NCBI GenBank assembly: GCA_963691885.1
Contig: OY829843.1
Span: 4,526,001 to 4,590,000, forward strand
Reading direction: 5' to 3'
DNA length: 64,000 nt
Origin: G963691885 sp963691885
Lineage (GTDB): Bacteria > Pseudomonadota > Alphaproteobacteria > UBA8366 > Aestuariispiraceae
Shown here: positions 37,118 through 46,331 of the stretch, one piece after another
How positions within the stretch are numbered: position 1 is the stretch's first letter
Layout: each line of letters starts with the position of its first letter
Position numbers and translations under genes: made by a program
Notes under the pieces: model-generated
What the model was told of the DNA's origin: nothing
Databases searched by the model: none
The model's input: only the letters and a program-made list of their open reading frames with translations

Positions 37118-39535
37118 ATGAAAATCATCAAATTACTTAGTCCTATTTTTATTTTCCTCATTACGATGAATTCTGGATGGGCGATGACTGACGCTGAAAC
37201 AATTCAGTCCAATTTAGATCATGTTTGGACCATGACCGCAGCAGCCCTTGTGTTTTTCATGCAAGCAGGATTCTTATTACTTGAGGCTGGACTCGTAAGG
37301 TCAAAAAACTCGATCAACGTGGCACAGAAAAATATTGCTGACATGGTGATTGCTATCACCATCTACGGTGCCGTTGGCTATATGATTATGTTTGGATCAT
37401 CGTGGAACGGATTAGTCGGTATCGAAGCAGAATTATTTGCATTTGATCGGGTTGATGACTGGGCCTTTACCTTCTTTGTCTTCCAAGTCGTATTTTGCGG
37501 AACTGCAGCAACGATTATGTCAGGCGCCGTAGCAGAGCGAATGAAGTTTGGAGGATATCTGATAATCACTATTGTCGTCGCTGGGGTCATTTATCCAGTC
37601 TACGGCCATTGGGCATGGGGCAATCTTTTGCATGGGCAAAACACAGCGTGGTTAGCAGATTGGGGTTTCATCGACTTTGCAGGATCAACTGTAGTCCATT
37701 CAATTGGAGGCTGGGTAGCTCTGGCTGGATGTATAGTTCTTGGACCTAGACTTGGTGCATTCGACAAAAATGGCAAACCTACACCAATCAACGGCCACAG
37801 CCCTGTTTTAGCGACTATGGGTGCTCTCATATTGTGGATTGGTTGGATTGGTTTCAATGGTGGTTCGACCACAGCCGGAACTTCCGCATTCGCCCATATT
37901 ATAGCCAATACTATCATCGCCGGAGCTGTTGGTGGAGTTGCATCTATGTCGATAGCAAAATTCGTGGACGGTCACTTTAAGCCTGATCGCTCAATCAATG
38001 GGGTTCTTGGCGGATTAGTGGCGATAACAGCAGGTTGCGATGTGCTTTCAACCCAGGACGCCGTACTCGTCGGGGCAACCGGAGGCATCATACAGTTAGT
38101 TGCCGGACAAATCATGCTGACAAAGTTTAAAATTGATGACGCAGTAGGTGCGATTGCTGTACACGGCTTTGCCGGTGCTTGGGGGACAATAGTTGTGGCT
38201 ATGCTCATGCCTGCGGACATGATCTTGACAGACGGAAGGTTGTCTCAATTGGGTGTACAGGTCGCCGGTGTTGTAGTCGGTTTCACTTGGTCATTCGGAA
38301 TCGCATTTATTGCTTTTAAGTTAATGGACCACATCATGGATAAAGGTATCCGTGTATCACGGGAACATGAACTCATGGGTTTGAATGAAGCAGAACACGG
38401 AACAAGCCTTGGAACGGGTGTTTTGTTGACAAAGATGCTGGAACTTTCAAGCGGAGAAGCAGACCTTAAAACCCGCCTGGAGGAAAACGGAGCAGATGAA
38501 ACGGGTGAACTGGGTTTTGCATTCAACCGGATCATTGAAAATGTAGATAGCCTGGTACAAGGAATTTCAAACAACGCTGGAGAATTGGAAGGAGCGGCTC
38601 GCGAATTATCGGAATCAGCGCAGAACGTACGATCCGTTAGCGAAGGGACGCTCGAGAGCGCAGAGGCAATGCAACTGCAAACCACGAGCACGTCTGATAG
38701 TGTAGAAAGTATTGTGACATCTCTATTCTCCCTGCGTGAAAAAGTAATAACCATCACAAAGAGTGCTGCATCACTGAATGGCGTTGTTGAATCGGCACAA
38801 AATGGCGCAACAACAGTACGCGACGCCATTCGATCCATAGAGCAAAGAACACAAACAGCACAAGGCGAAGTGAGTGTCGCGAAGACAAAGGCCGAATATG
38901 CATCCAGTAAAATGCAACATCTTTCCGAAGCTGTGGAGGAAGTTGGGAAAGTCTTGGAATTCATTCGTGGCATCGCGGATCAAACCAACCTGCTAGCATT
39001 AAATGCAACCATCGAAGCTGCCCGAGCTGGAGAGGCGGGCAAAGGGTTTGCAGTGGTTGCCAATGAGGTTAAGGCTCTGGCTCATCAGACGACCACAGCC
39101 GTATCCGATATTGGAGAAACAATTTTAAAAATACAATCGGAGTCGGACGGATCTTCTCAAGTTATTCTTGAAATTGCGGAGTCTACAAATTCAATAAGCA
39201 GCGTCTTTGATGACATCACCAATGCAGTTACACAACAAGCCGAGGCGACATCAAACAATGCTAATTTAATGAACAACGCAAGTGAAGAAACAGATGCAGT
39301 GTCAGCATTACTTTCTGATGCAACTGATGCAATAAAATCGGCTAGTGAACGAGGAGATACAGCACGCACCACAACAAACGCCGCCAGATCGAAAATGATA
39401 CAGGTCAGAGATGCCGCTGTACAAAGTCGTAGCTCAGCTGAAAACACATCAGTTTTGGCTAGAAAAGTTGAAAGCGTAGTAGAGCAACTCCTAACTCTAA
39501 CAAAATCCCTTGGTGGCACTGCGGCGGTGCATTGA
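37118..39535 (+). CDS. Ammonium transporter fused to methyl-accepting chemotaxis domain
   Basis: 805 residues. Signal-like N terminus (1-23), an Amt/Mep domain at about 28-425 and a chemoreceptor cytoplasmic domain to the end. Amt function looks intact: pore Phe126 (FQVVFC) and Phe246 (WIGFNGGS), Asp186 and the twin histidines His194 (STVVHSIGG) and His349 (AIAVHGFAG). After EAEHGTSLGTG comes a HAMP-like linker (DETGELGFAFNRI, 460-472), then helical bundles and the CheA/CheW hairpin tip DQTNLLALNATIEAARAGEAGKGF (621-644). There is no separate periplasmic sensor, so ammonium occupancy or transport itself is probably the signal. The start at 37118 has GGAG 8 nt upstream; the frame opens earlier. 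CheY and another receptor follow. Confidence 0.88.
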   Translation: MKIIKLLSPIFIFLITMNSGWAMTDAETIQSNLDHVWTMTAAALVFFMQAGFLLLEAGLVRSKNSINVAQKNIADMVIAITIYGAVGYMIMFGSSWNGLVGIEAELFAFDRVDDWAFTFFVFQVVFCGTAATIMSGAVAERMKFGGYLIITIVVAGVIYPVYGHWAWGNLLHGQNTAWLADWGFIDFAGSTVVHSIGGWVALAGCIVLGPRLGAFDKNGKPTPINGHSPVLATMGALILWIGWIGFNGGSTTAGTSAFAHIIANTIIAGAVGGVASMSIAKFVDGHFKPDRSINGVLGGLVAITAGCDVLSTQDAVLVGATGGIIQLVAGQIMLTKFKIDDAVGAIAVHGFAGAWGTIVVAMLMPADMILTDGRLSQLGVQVAGVVVGFTWSFGIAFIAFKLMDHIMDKGIRVSREHELMGLNEAEHGTSLGTGVLLTKMLELSSGEADLKTRLEENGADETGELGFAFNRIIENVDSLVQGISNNAGELEGAARELSESAQNVRSVSEGTLESAEAMQLQTTSTSDSVESIVTSLFSLREKVITITKSAASLNGVVESAQNGATTVRDAIRSIEQRTQTAQGEVSVAKTKAEYASSKMQHLSEAVEEVGKVLEFIRGIADQTNLLALNATIEAARAGEAGKGFAVVANEVKALAHQTTTAVSDIGETILKIQSESDGSSQVILEIAESTNSISSVFDDITNAVTQQAEATSNNANLMNNASEETDAVSALLSDATDAIKSASERGDTARTTTNAARSKMIQVRDAAVQSRSSAENTSVLARKVESVVEQLLTLTKSLGGTAAVH

Positions 39536-40142
39536 CCAATAAAACTGTGCAAGTCCCAAATGCAGATAGTAAGGAGCACAACAAGAAATTTGAGCTAAAG
39601 TAGCTTAACGACGATTTTTTCATCCCTCAGAATAACTAATAACAATTTGATAAGTCCGGTGACGGCCCACATGGCATTATGCCATATCCGATCCTCCGTC
39701 ACCAATTGTCCCAGGGTTTAAAGGTAACGACCGACGCCAGAAGGAAGGCGGCGCCAGTTGCGAAGTGACTTGGCTACTACGTGAAATTTCGAAACCAAAC
39801 CCAACCAGAAAGTTTAGGCCTCAATGTCAAGTTAGTGAACAATTAGCACTGCAGAAGACTCTGCAAAGCCAATCTGACAATCGTCCGGAGCAGGAAGACA
39901 TAATGATGTACATAATGTCGATGCCAGCACGATTGAGCGTGTTTCGCTGCTGTTTGGTCATGAATCAGCCAATTAATTCACGACCAAATCAAATGACGTG
40001 GATAATCAACTATTACATTAAATCACCCTCAAATGAGGATTATCCACACAACGAAAGTGGTTATGTTGTGTTACCGTAAGTCTGGTAAGTTTCCAAAGAA
40101 CATATCCTCAGTTTACAATTCTTTACAACTAAGGAGGAGTCA
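39536..40142. promoter_or_regulatory. Structured intergenic region between Amt-receptor and CheY genes
   Basis: About 600 nt without a convincing gene. It contains a two-level stem: outer GGTGACGG (39658-39665) / CCGTCACC (39696-39703) around inner ATGGCAT (39671-39677) / ATGCCAT (39679-39685). Further on, a 10-bp inverted repeat GTGGATAATC (39998-40007) / GATTATCCAC (40038-40047) encloses CCTCAAATGAGG. The first could be a terminator or small RNA; the second sits about 95-145 nt before the CheY start and could be a regulator site. Confidence 0.5.
40026..40045. promoter_or_regulatory. CCCTCAAATGAGG-type motif upstream of CheY gene
   Basis: Arms CCTC and GAGG around AAAT, then ATTATCC. The same 20-mer recurs with one change at 42771-42790, and the core recurs at 36576-36589. 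Position about 100 nt before the start suits an activator or global regulator site. Confidence 0.5.
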
Positions 40143-40514
40143 GTGGCGTCCAATAAAATACTTCTAATAGACGACATGAAAGGGATCCGCGAGTCACTCG
40201 ACGTAATTCTAACCATGCAGGGTTATAGTGTTGAATGCGCCAAAAATGGAGTGGACGGCTTGCGAATGGCCCAACTAACAAGATACGAGCTAATTATAAC
40301 CGATATCTTGATGCCTGAACTTGATGGAAATGAAGTAGTAATCAAACTCCGAGAGCTGGGAAATGAAACTCCTGTCCTGGCTGTTTCGGCTGGCGGAGAT
40401 GGTGTTTCTGCTTCTCAGGCTTTGACGCTTGCAAAACAAAAAGCAACTGCGGTGATGGAGAAACCCTTCTCAAAGGAAGAATTACTCCACCAGATAAAAC
40501 AGCTAATTCACTAA
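40143..40514 (+). CDS. CheY-like single-domain response regulator
   Basis: 123 residues, GTG start with AAGGAGGAG at ideal spacing. The receiver domain has the acidic pair in ILLIDDMKG, the phospho-acceptor aspartate in ELIITDILMPELDG and the conserved lysine in VMEKPFSKEEL; the Thr/Ser switch site is Ser in VLAVSAGGD. No output domain. It lies between the two chemoreceptors with 17 nt to the next gene, so it probably serves them. Confidence 0.93.
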   Translation: MASNKILLIDDMKGIRESLDVILTMQGYSVECAKNGVDGLRMAQLTRYELIITDILMPELDGNEVVIKLRELGNETPVLAVSAGGDGVSASQALTLAKQKATAVMEKPFSKEELLHQIKQLIH

Positions 40515-40531
40515 GATAGGGAATAGGGCAG

Positions 40532-42589
40532 ATGTCAAATGGATCGGCTTTTTACAAGCTCAAAATTGGCCAACGCATATACATCCTAGTCACTTTATTG
40601 CTGCTCTTTATTTTGACCATCGGCGGCGTCGGCGTATACAAGATGAATGTCATTGGTTACGAGATGGAGGATATTGCACTGCGCGATATACCCCTCACAA
40701 AAATGCTTGAGAAGATAACTGTACATCAACTTGAGCAAGCAATACTGATGGAACGCGCATTGCGTTTTCAAGGTGTAAAAGCACATGCCGAAGGCGAAAC
40801 ACTTGAGTCTGTTGCGGAGCATTTTGAGGAGCTTGCAAAAAAAACGGATGACGAAATACTTCAGGCCGAAGCTATGGCAGTCGACATGATGGAAAATGCG
40901 TATAGCGAAGAGGCGCGAGAAGAATTCAAACACGTTTTGGAAGAGCTCAAAAAAATTGAGACCGAACACAAGGAATATGAACATCACGTCTTTGAGATTT
41001 TCGACGCAGTCCGCGGTGATAGTACGGCCGCGCTAAAGACAGATAACGTCTCTGATAAAGTAATTGCCGTCGAACATGAACAGGAAGATTTAGACAAACA
41101 TATCGAAGACCTTCTGGATGAAGTTTCTAGTTTCACTCAGAATTCCATGAACAAGGCCTTGGCCAATGAGCAAAGGGGTAAGTTTCTGATCCTTGGTCTT
41201 TCGGTGGTTATTCTGCTCCTCGGTTGTACCCTTGCTTTTTTGCTGACTCGCAGCATTACAGCACCAATTTCCGACCTGACGAGAGCAATGACCAAACTGG
41301 CGGACGGCGATTTGGATACAAAAGTACCGTCTCTTCGCTTTCAAGATGAGACCAACGACATGTCTCAGGCTATGGCTGTATTCCTCGAGAATATGCGAAG
41401 AACCAATGCCTTGGAATCAGAGCAGGCTGCCATTGAGAGAAAGCAGAAACAACGCCAAAGTGAGCTGAACCAACTGATTGGTATTTTCGGCTCCACAATT
41501 GGCGCTGTCTTCTCCCAGATTCAGGAATCATCAAGGACCATGGTGGGTCAGGCTGCTGGCATGCTTGAGCATAGCAACAGTTCTGAAGAAATGGCATCAG
41601 ATGTTGCCGCCGAAGCTGAAAAATCTGCGGCCAATGCGCAGGGTTTAAGTGCTGCGACGGAGGAGATGGTTGCTTCTATTCAAGAAATTACAAAACAGGT
41701 GACACGCTCTTCTGAGGTGGCACAGGAAGCTGTTACCTTCTCGCTTACATCGCAGAAGGAGGTTCAAAAACTACAAGCAATTTCAGAGGAAATCGGAGCA
41801 GTGGTCCAATTAATTACGGATATTGCCGAGCAAACGAACCTATTAGCCCTCAACGCGACCATCGAGGCCGCTAGAGCTGGCGAGGCTGGCAAAGGATTCG
41901 CCGTCGTTGCAAATGAGGTGAAATCTCTTGCAACACAAACAAGCCGGGCTACTGACGAAATCTCTATAAAAATCCAGTCTATCCAGGGGGCCTCGAACCA
42001 ATCTGCAAATTCAATTGGGCACATTGGCAAGGTCATCGGAGACATTAATCAATACATTACAGCGATTGTTGCTGCTGTAGAAGAGCAGGACGCAGTAACC
42101 AAAGAAATTGCACGCAACGTTGATTTTGTGTCGCAGAGCTCGACAGCGGTCGCCGAAAATGTTCATAAAATCAGGGCACAGACGGCCGAAGTTGGGCGTA
42201 GTTCGCAGGATGTGAACACCAATGCAGATCGTATGGCGGAGGAGGCCGATACGGTGGCCAAGGAAGTAAGTACATTCCTTACATCAATGGCGAACACAGA
42301 CGTTAATGATAACGCATATGAAACACGCAAAATCGCTGTAAAGGTTAGTGCTAAGATCAATGGTCACAGTTGGTCCGGTCAAACCTCGGAGATTACTGCC
42401 GCTCATGTCATAGTATCGCCTGCCATCTCTGAAAATGCTGGGCAGAAACTAGAGTTACAATTTGAAGGTTTGGACGAAACCATATCCGGCCGGATCGCGA
42501 AAACAGACAAAGGGAACACTATAATTCAATTTCCGCTCGACCTTGATCACATGGAGATGATGAAACGCCACATTGTGAAATTAGGATAA
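40532..42589 (+). CDS. Chemoreceptor with four-helix-bundle sensor and PilZ-like C terminus
   Basis: 685 residues. Membrane helices at about 13-34 and 220-242 enclose a mostly helical, glutamate-rich periplasmic domain (4HB-type). Then come HAMP (TRSITAPISDLTRAMTKLADGDLDTKVP), a methyl-accepting domain with hairpin tip EQTNLLALNATIEAARAGEAGKGF, and an extra C-terminal beta domain (about 600-685) that resembles PilZ. The PilZ signature is degenerate (RKIAVKV in place of RxxxR), so c-di-GMP binding is doubtful. MCP-PilZ fusions are known in Azospirillum (Tlp1). No CheA or CheW in the window; it must use the chromosomal set. Confidence 0.9.
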   Translation: MSNGSAFYKLKIGQRIYILVTLLLLFILTIGGVGVYKMNVIGYEMEDIALRDIPLTKMLEKITVHQLEQAILMERALRFQGVKAHAEGETLESVAEHFEELAKKTDDEILQAEAMAVDMMENAYSEEAREEFKHVLEELKKIETEHKEYEHHVFEIFDAVRGDSTAALKTDNVSDKVIAVEHEQEDLDKHIEDLLDEVSSFTQNSMNKALANEQRGKFLILGLSVVILLLGCTLAFLLTRSITAPISDLTRAMTKLADGDLDTKVPSLRFQDETNDMSQAMAVFLENMRRTNALESEQAAIERKQKQRQSELNQLIGIFGSTIGAVFSQIQESSRTMVGQAAGMLEHSNSSEEMASDVAAEAEKSAANAQGLSAATEEMVASIQEITKQVTRSSEVAQEAVTFSLTSQKEVQKLQAISEEIGAVVQLITDIAEQTNLLALNATIEAARAGEAGKGFAVVANEVKSLATQTSRATDEISIKIQSIQGASNQSANSIGHIGKVIGDINQYITAIVAAVEEQDAVTKEIARNVDFVSQSSTAVAENVHKIRAQTAEVGRSSQDVNTNADRMAEEADTVAKEVSTFLTSMANTDVNDNAYETRKIAVKVSAKINGHSWSGQTSEITAAHVIVSPAISENAGQKLELQFEGLDETISGRIAKTDKGNTIIQFPLDLDHMEMMKRHIVKLG

Positions 42590-42770
42590 ATTAGATTGTA
42601 CAATCCAACGGAGCTTGTGTCTGGAACCACCTCGCATTTACTTTAATAGATATACGGGATGTTGTCGGCTCCGACCCAACTAAAATATAGCGACGTTGCC
42701 AGACCACAAAAAGGCCATATAGACGCCCCACAATGGACCGCTGAGACATCCCATTCTTTTTGAACAAGTG

Positions 42771-42843
42771 CCCTCAAATGGGGATTATCCTTCAACTAGT
42801 TTCAGTATCAAACGATAAAGTGAGATTTTCCCTCACATGTGGG
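42771..42843. repeat. Two further CCCTCAAATG-type motifs downstream of the chemoreceptor
   Basis: CCCTCAAATGGGGATTATCC at 42771-42790 differs by one base from 40026-40045; CCCTCACATGTGGG (42830-42843) is a related, more symmetrical version. They lie beyond the last gene of the cassette, perhaps marking the promoter of a lost gene. Confidence 0.5.
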
Positions 42844-42914
42844 CGACGGATACCCCCCTGTCGACCCTGGGGCCCGAGTATATCTTGCCATCCTCGGGCC
42901 CCCTATAACCATAC

Positions 42915-43296
42915 TAAGCGCATTAAGTTCCGAAAGTCACCAATACAGGCGCGACCGCGCGCGGGGCTTAATAGTTTCCCTTCGAGGCTTTCTTCAATAT
43001 CAACTTTTCTGGGGTTGGATTGAAAACATCCCGACGCGGCCGCTCAATCTCCCGTTTCTCCCGCTCCAGTTCGCGTACCCGATTCGTTTCCATACCACAT
43101 ATTAATTCCTCCTACACTAATATGTCTGTACGACAATCCCATCTACCGAATCACATTGATGCGGACCTGGACTTGGCCAACCAGAACTTCAACCGAGTGT
43201 AACTTTGCAACAATTTATTCGAACATATACTTATAACGGATATAAATAATATAATTATTCCTAATATATAGAATTAGACCAATTCAGTGGACGAGG
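42915..43296 (-). pseudogene. Old decayed remnant of an IS3 type-A element
   Basis: Aligned by eye with the OrfA region and right end of the type-A IS: CCAATACAGGCGCGACC, TTCGCGTACCCGATT and ACTTGGCCAACCAGAAC all have counterparts, and GACCAATTCAGTGGACGAGG is the decayed terminal repeat. Many indels; no open frame. It shows that this IS family has been in the region for a long time. Confidence 0.65.
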
Positions 43297-43412
43297 ATCG
43301 ATACTACTTACTCACCGTATGCTCAATTCGACTGCTTCGGCCCGTAGTTTGCCATTAAATTTATGATCCGGACGCATCCGAAAAGCGTAATTAATTATGA
43401 AGGGAGTCAGTC

Positions 43413-43598
43413 ATGGATGAACTACACACTCTAATCTTCTTTGCGCAACAAATGACCTACGCTGAACCTTATTGCGGCTGGAGTGTAGCGCGGAGCCGCG
43501 GATGGCTCACTGATGACGGTTCAATAACAGAAACCGGCCGCGAGGTAGCAAACGCTCTGATCGATCAACGTGGTACACGCAGCGTACTTCGCATTTGA
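43413..43598 (+). CDS. Small protein with winged-helix-like C terminus
   Basis: 61 residues, MDELHTLIFFAQQMTYAEPY at the start, GGGAG before the ATG. The C-terminal half (GWLTDDGSITETGREVANAL) has the look of a winged-helix wing and helix. It ends just before IS copy A2, so it could be complete or clipped at its 3' side. No function assigned. Confidence 0.5.
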   Translation: MDELHTLIFFAQQMTYAEPYCGWSVARSRGWLTDDGSITETGREVANALIDQRGTRSVLRI

Positions 43599-43638
43599 AC
43601 GGACTGACCTGCCCCTCCCGATTGGTCCGGGTTAAACG

Positions 43639-44445
43639 TTAGTGCATGGTTGGTTTTAGGTCTATCGGCACGACTACCTCCGGAGCTGGAGGGCGATGTC
43701 CCAAGGCACTATGGGGTCGTTTGGTATTATTGTGCTTTCTCCATTCTTCGATGACCACCTGTGCTTCTTTCAGTGAGTAGAATATTTCCCCGTTGAGCAG
43801 TTCGTCTCTGAACCGGGCATTGAAGCTTTCGCAGTAGCCGTTTTCCCAGGGAGACCCTGGTTCAATGTAGACTGTGCTGGCACCAACGGCCTTGATCCAT
43901 TTTCTGACCGCTTTGGCAACAAACTCCGGCCCATTGTCAGATCTGATATATCTGGGAATGCCCCGTAAGATGAAGAGATCGGTCAGAACATTGATCACGT
44001 CAGTCGAGTTGAGCTTTCGTCTGACACGGATCGACAGACATTCACGGCTGTATTCATCCAGGATATTGAGCATCCTGAATGCTCTTCCATCTTCTGTTCG
44101 GTGATGGACAAAGTCGTATGACCAAACATGATCGATGTGCTGAGGCCGCAGACGAACACACGATCCATCATTCAGCCAAAGCCGTCTTCTCTTCGGTTGC
44201 TTCATGGGAACCTTCAACCCTTCGCGTCGCCATAGCCGTTCGACCCTCTTGTCATTGATTCGCCAGCCACTGTCTCTCAACAGCGCAGCAATCCGACGAT
44301 AGCCATATCGCCCGTACTGACGGGTCAGTTCGACCATATCGGCTATCAGACGCTCTTCATCATCACGACACTTGGGAACGTGCCGTTGTGTGGAACGGTG
44401 TTGCCCCAGAACAGCGCAAACACGACGTTCAGACACAGGCATCAT
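43639..44445 (-). CDS. IS3-family transposase OrfB (type A, copy 2)
   Basis: 268 residues with the full DDE core (VWSYDFVHHR, RSDNGPEF, WENGYCESFN) and C terminus RPHSALGHRPPAPEV. The OrfB frame continues upstream of its ATG into the end of OrfA, consistent with a -1 programmed frameshift at AAACTTTTAAG. Confidence 0.95.
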   Translation of the reverse strand: MMPVSERRVCAVLGQHRSTQRHVPKCRDDEERLIADMVELTRQYGRYGYRRIAALLRDSGWRINDKRVERLWRREGLKVPMKQPKRRRLWLNDGSCVRLRPQHIDHVWSYDFVHHRTEDGRAFRMLNILDEYSRECLSIRVRRKLNSTDVINVLTDLFILRGIPRYIRSDNGPEFVAKAVRKWIKAVGASTVYIEPGSPWENGYCESFNARFRDELLNGEIFYSLKEAQVVIEEWRKHNNTKRPHSALGHRPPAPEVVVPIDLKPTMH

Positions 44446-44486
44446 GTTCCGAAGATGATCAATACAGGCACGACGGCGCGAAGGGC

Positions 44487-44765
44487 TTAAAAGTTTCCCT
44501 TCGCAGCTTCCTTCAGTATCAACTTATCGAGGGTTAGATCCGAGACTGCACGACGTAGTCGCTCATTCTCCTGCTGCAAACGCTTCAACTCGCGAACCTG
44601 ATCAGTTCCCACACCACCATATTGCCTCCGCCAGCGATAATACGTCTGCTCGACAATCCCTATCGACCGTATCGCATCAAGGCGGCTCTGGCCTTGGCCG
44701 ACCAAAACGTCAACTTGGCGCAACTTCGCTACGATCTCTTCGGGCTTATGCTTGTAACTGGCCAT
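44487..44765 (-). CDS. IS3-family transposase OrfA (type A, copy 2)
   Basis: 92 residues with HTH and coiled coil (LKRLQQENERLRRAVSDLTL). Identical in sequence to the copy at 53435-53713. Confidence 0.95.
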   Translation of the reverse strand: MASYKHKPEEIVAKLRQVDVLVGQGQSRLDAIRSIGIVEQTYYRWRRQYGGVGTDQVRELKRLQQENERLRRAVSDLTLDKLILKEAAKGNF

Positions 44766-44822
44766 CTATGATCCTCCGTTTTCTTAACTATAGCGGTGGA
44801 CCAATTCAGTGGGGGAGGGTCA

Positions 44823-45331
44823 ATAAGCGTAATTGGTCCTTGTGATTAAGGCTCTGATTTTGGTTTCAACGCTGATTGAAGGTGATCATCTGTGGGCAAC
44901 AAGAGCAGAATTCGCGACTTGCAGCGTTCGTCGTTTGGTACAGGAAAGAGTTCTTTGATGCGAGGTCCGACATGATGTATCTGAACCTTGCATAGATTGG
45001 AACAAGTGGATTTCTATCGACCCAATGGGGGTGGAGTGAAGCAGGTTAATGGCAATGCCAGATACAATCGCCTTCTTATGTATCCGGCCTAGGATGTAAA
45101 GCTGGCCTATTGCAGAGCAAATGTTTGCCGAAAGTCGCATGACATCAACCAATGCAGCACGGCAAGCATCGCGCAGGACGTTCTAACCCAATTCAAGCGT
45201 CCCATTGCGCTGAACAGCTGGAACACGATAAGCGTCCGGCTTCATACTTCTTACACTCAGGTTGGTGATTTGCGATTTAGTGTTGCCCAAGCGGGTATCT
45301 TTGCCCACTTAACTTCGGTGGAGACTAAGCA
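44823..45331. other. Decayed sequence without an identifiable gene
   Basis: About 500 nt with stops in all frames and no readable domain. Given the IS66-type fragment that follows, it may be IS66-derived debris, but I cannot support a match. Confidence 0.4.
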
Positions 45332-45530
45332 ATGGCAGAGAGACGCAAAAGGCGTAAATGAAGCGATGATGAGAAGTGTAGGATTGGTGCCCAAACCAAG
45401 GTGCCTGGCGTTTAGGTTCCTCAGGTTGTTCATCGATACGATGTGAATGCCAACCTAAGTTTCAAATGGGCTCGAGACCCCCTGTATTACGGCGACGTTG
45501 TTATCGAGCCTGTAGCCTTGCGGTTTTTTG
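45332..45530 (+). pseudogene. IS66-type TnpA remnant
   Basis: Starts ATG-GCA-GAG as MAERRKRRK followed by a stop, with further shifted pieces such as GAQTKVPGV and DVNANLSFKWARDPLYYGD, which match the DNA-binding accessory protein TnpA of IS66 elements. It belongs to a different lineage from the intact IS66 at 49232. Confidence 0.6.
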
Positions 45531-45817
45531 ACAGCTGAAATCTCATCCAACTTGCCAACGGTAGAGTAGTTGCAGAAAAGTCCTGAAGTTCCGTACTCGA
45601 TAAAGCTCGTTTTGGCTAATGTTCACCGCCTGGAGATCAGCAGCATCTTTGATTCTGATGCCGACCTCCATTGGTCCTTTGTCACTCTGAATGATCCCCG
45701 TCCCGTCGCAGACGAAGATCTGGTTGTGCGCGGGTGTAACTGACACGCGCCGTACGCTCATTTATCAGGGGCCGTTCGGACAAGATTGGGGAAGCATCAT
45801 GACCAGATAATGCTATT

Positions 45818-46003
45818 ATGTATTATCTTCGCAGAAAATCAGTAACTATGGCCTTGGTCGCTGGAGCGAATAAGAGGACTTTGCAAGGCAGGTTAGGACA
45901 TTCTGATTTGTCACGCTGCAGAGACACTGTGCGTCATTGGTGCGGGCGGCGCAGGATGACGCAGCGGAAAAGATCCAGGTTCGTTTTAAAAGCTAGAGAG
46001 TAA
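45818..46003 (+). pseudogene. Tyrosine-recombinase C-terminal fragment (tentative)
   Basis: RRKSVTMALVAGANKRTLQG and RLGHSDLSRCRDTVRH resemble the C-terminal box of phage-type integrases (LGH...Y/H). The catalytic Arg-His-Tyr set cannot be confirmed and the N terminus is gone. If correct it is the remains of the integrase that once moved this island. Confidence 0.4.
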
Positions 46004-46046
46004 CTCGATGTAATCAATACGGCGTCTATTTCTACAAACAATATTT

Positions 46047-46331
46047 CTAAGCATGTCGGTTTTTTTCCAATCCAGAAAGCAAACGTAGCACAAAGCTTTG
46101 TCCGCTTTCTAAAACATTTTCTAGTTCACTTAACGTTAGAACGCCTTCGACGGATAGTGCCTCGTCCATTACCTCTTCGGAAATTTTATTGAAACCCATG
46201 GCCCATGTTGAAAACAACCGCTCTGTTGCAGGCCCATATTGCAACATATGTACGTCCATATGACGCTCATCATTCTGGATCTTCGCAAATGGATTATCAA
46301 CCGCAGTTTTTTCTCCTTCGAGTATCTGGGC
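46047..46331 (-). pseudogene. 3' fragment of an unknown gene cut by an IS remnant
   Basis: The frame ends at 46047 and is open back to the IS border at about 46332 (about 94 codons: GAQILEGEKTAVDNPFAKIQ, ERLFSTWAMGFNKISEEVMD, SFVLRLLSGLEKNRHA). The internal ATG at 46259 has no ribosome-binding site, so this is more likely the tail of a longer protein. The family is not recognised. Confidence 0.5.

Larger units (their letters stand above)
43605..44822 (-). mobile_element. IS3-family element type A, copy 2 (complete)
   Basis: 1218 bp between imperfect terminal repeats TGACCTGCCCCTCCCGATTGG and the complement of CCAATTCAGTGGGGGAGGGTCA. Both orfs are intact. Copy 3 at 52553-53770 has the same length and identical proteins. 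There is no target duplication at its borders (GGAC / ATAA). Confidence 0.93.

Noticed and set aside
39650..39760. Riboswitch (cobalamin or glycine type) in the structured gap
   Set aside because: The stems are present, but no conserved riboswitch core sequence is seen and no fitting downstream gene.
39765..40079. 104-codon open frame before cheY
   Set aside because: No domain, no ribosome-binding site, composition unlike protein, and it spans the inverted repeats of the regulatory region.
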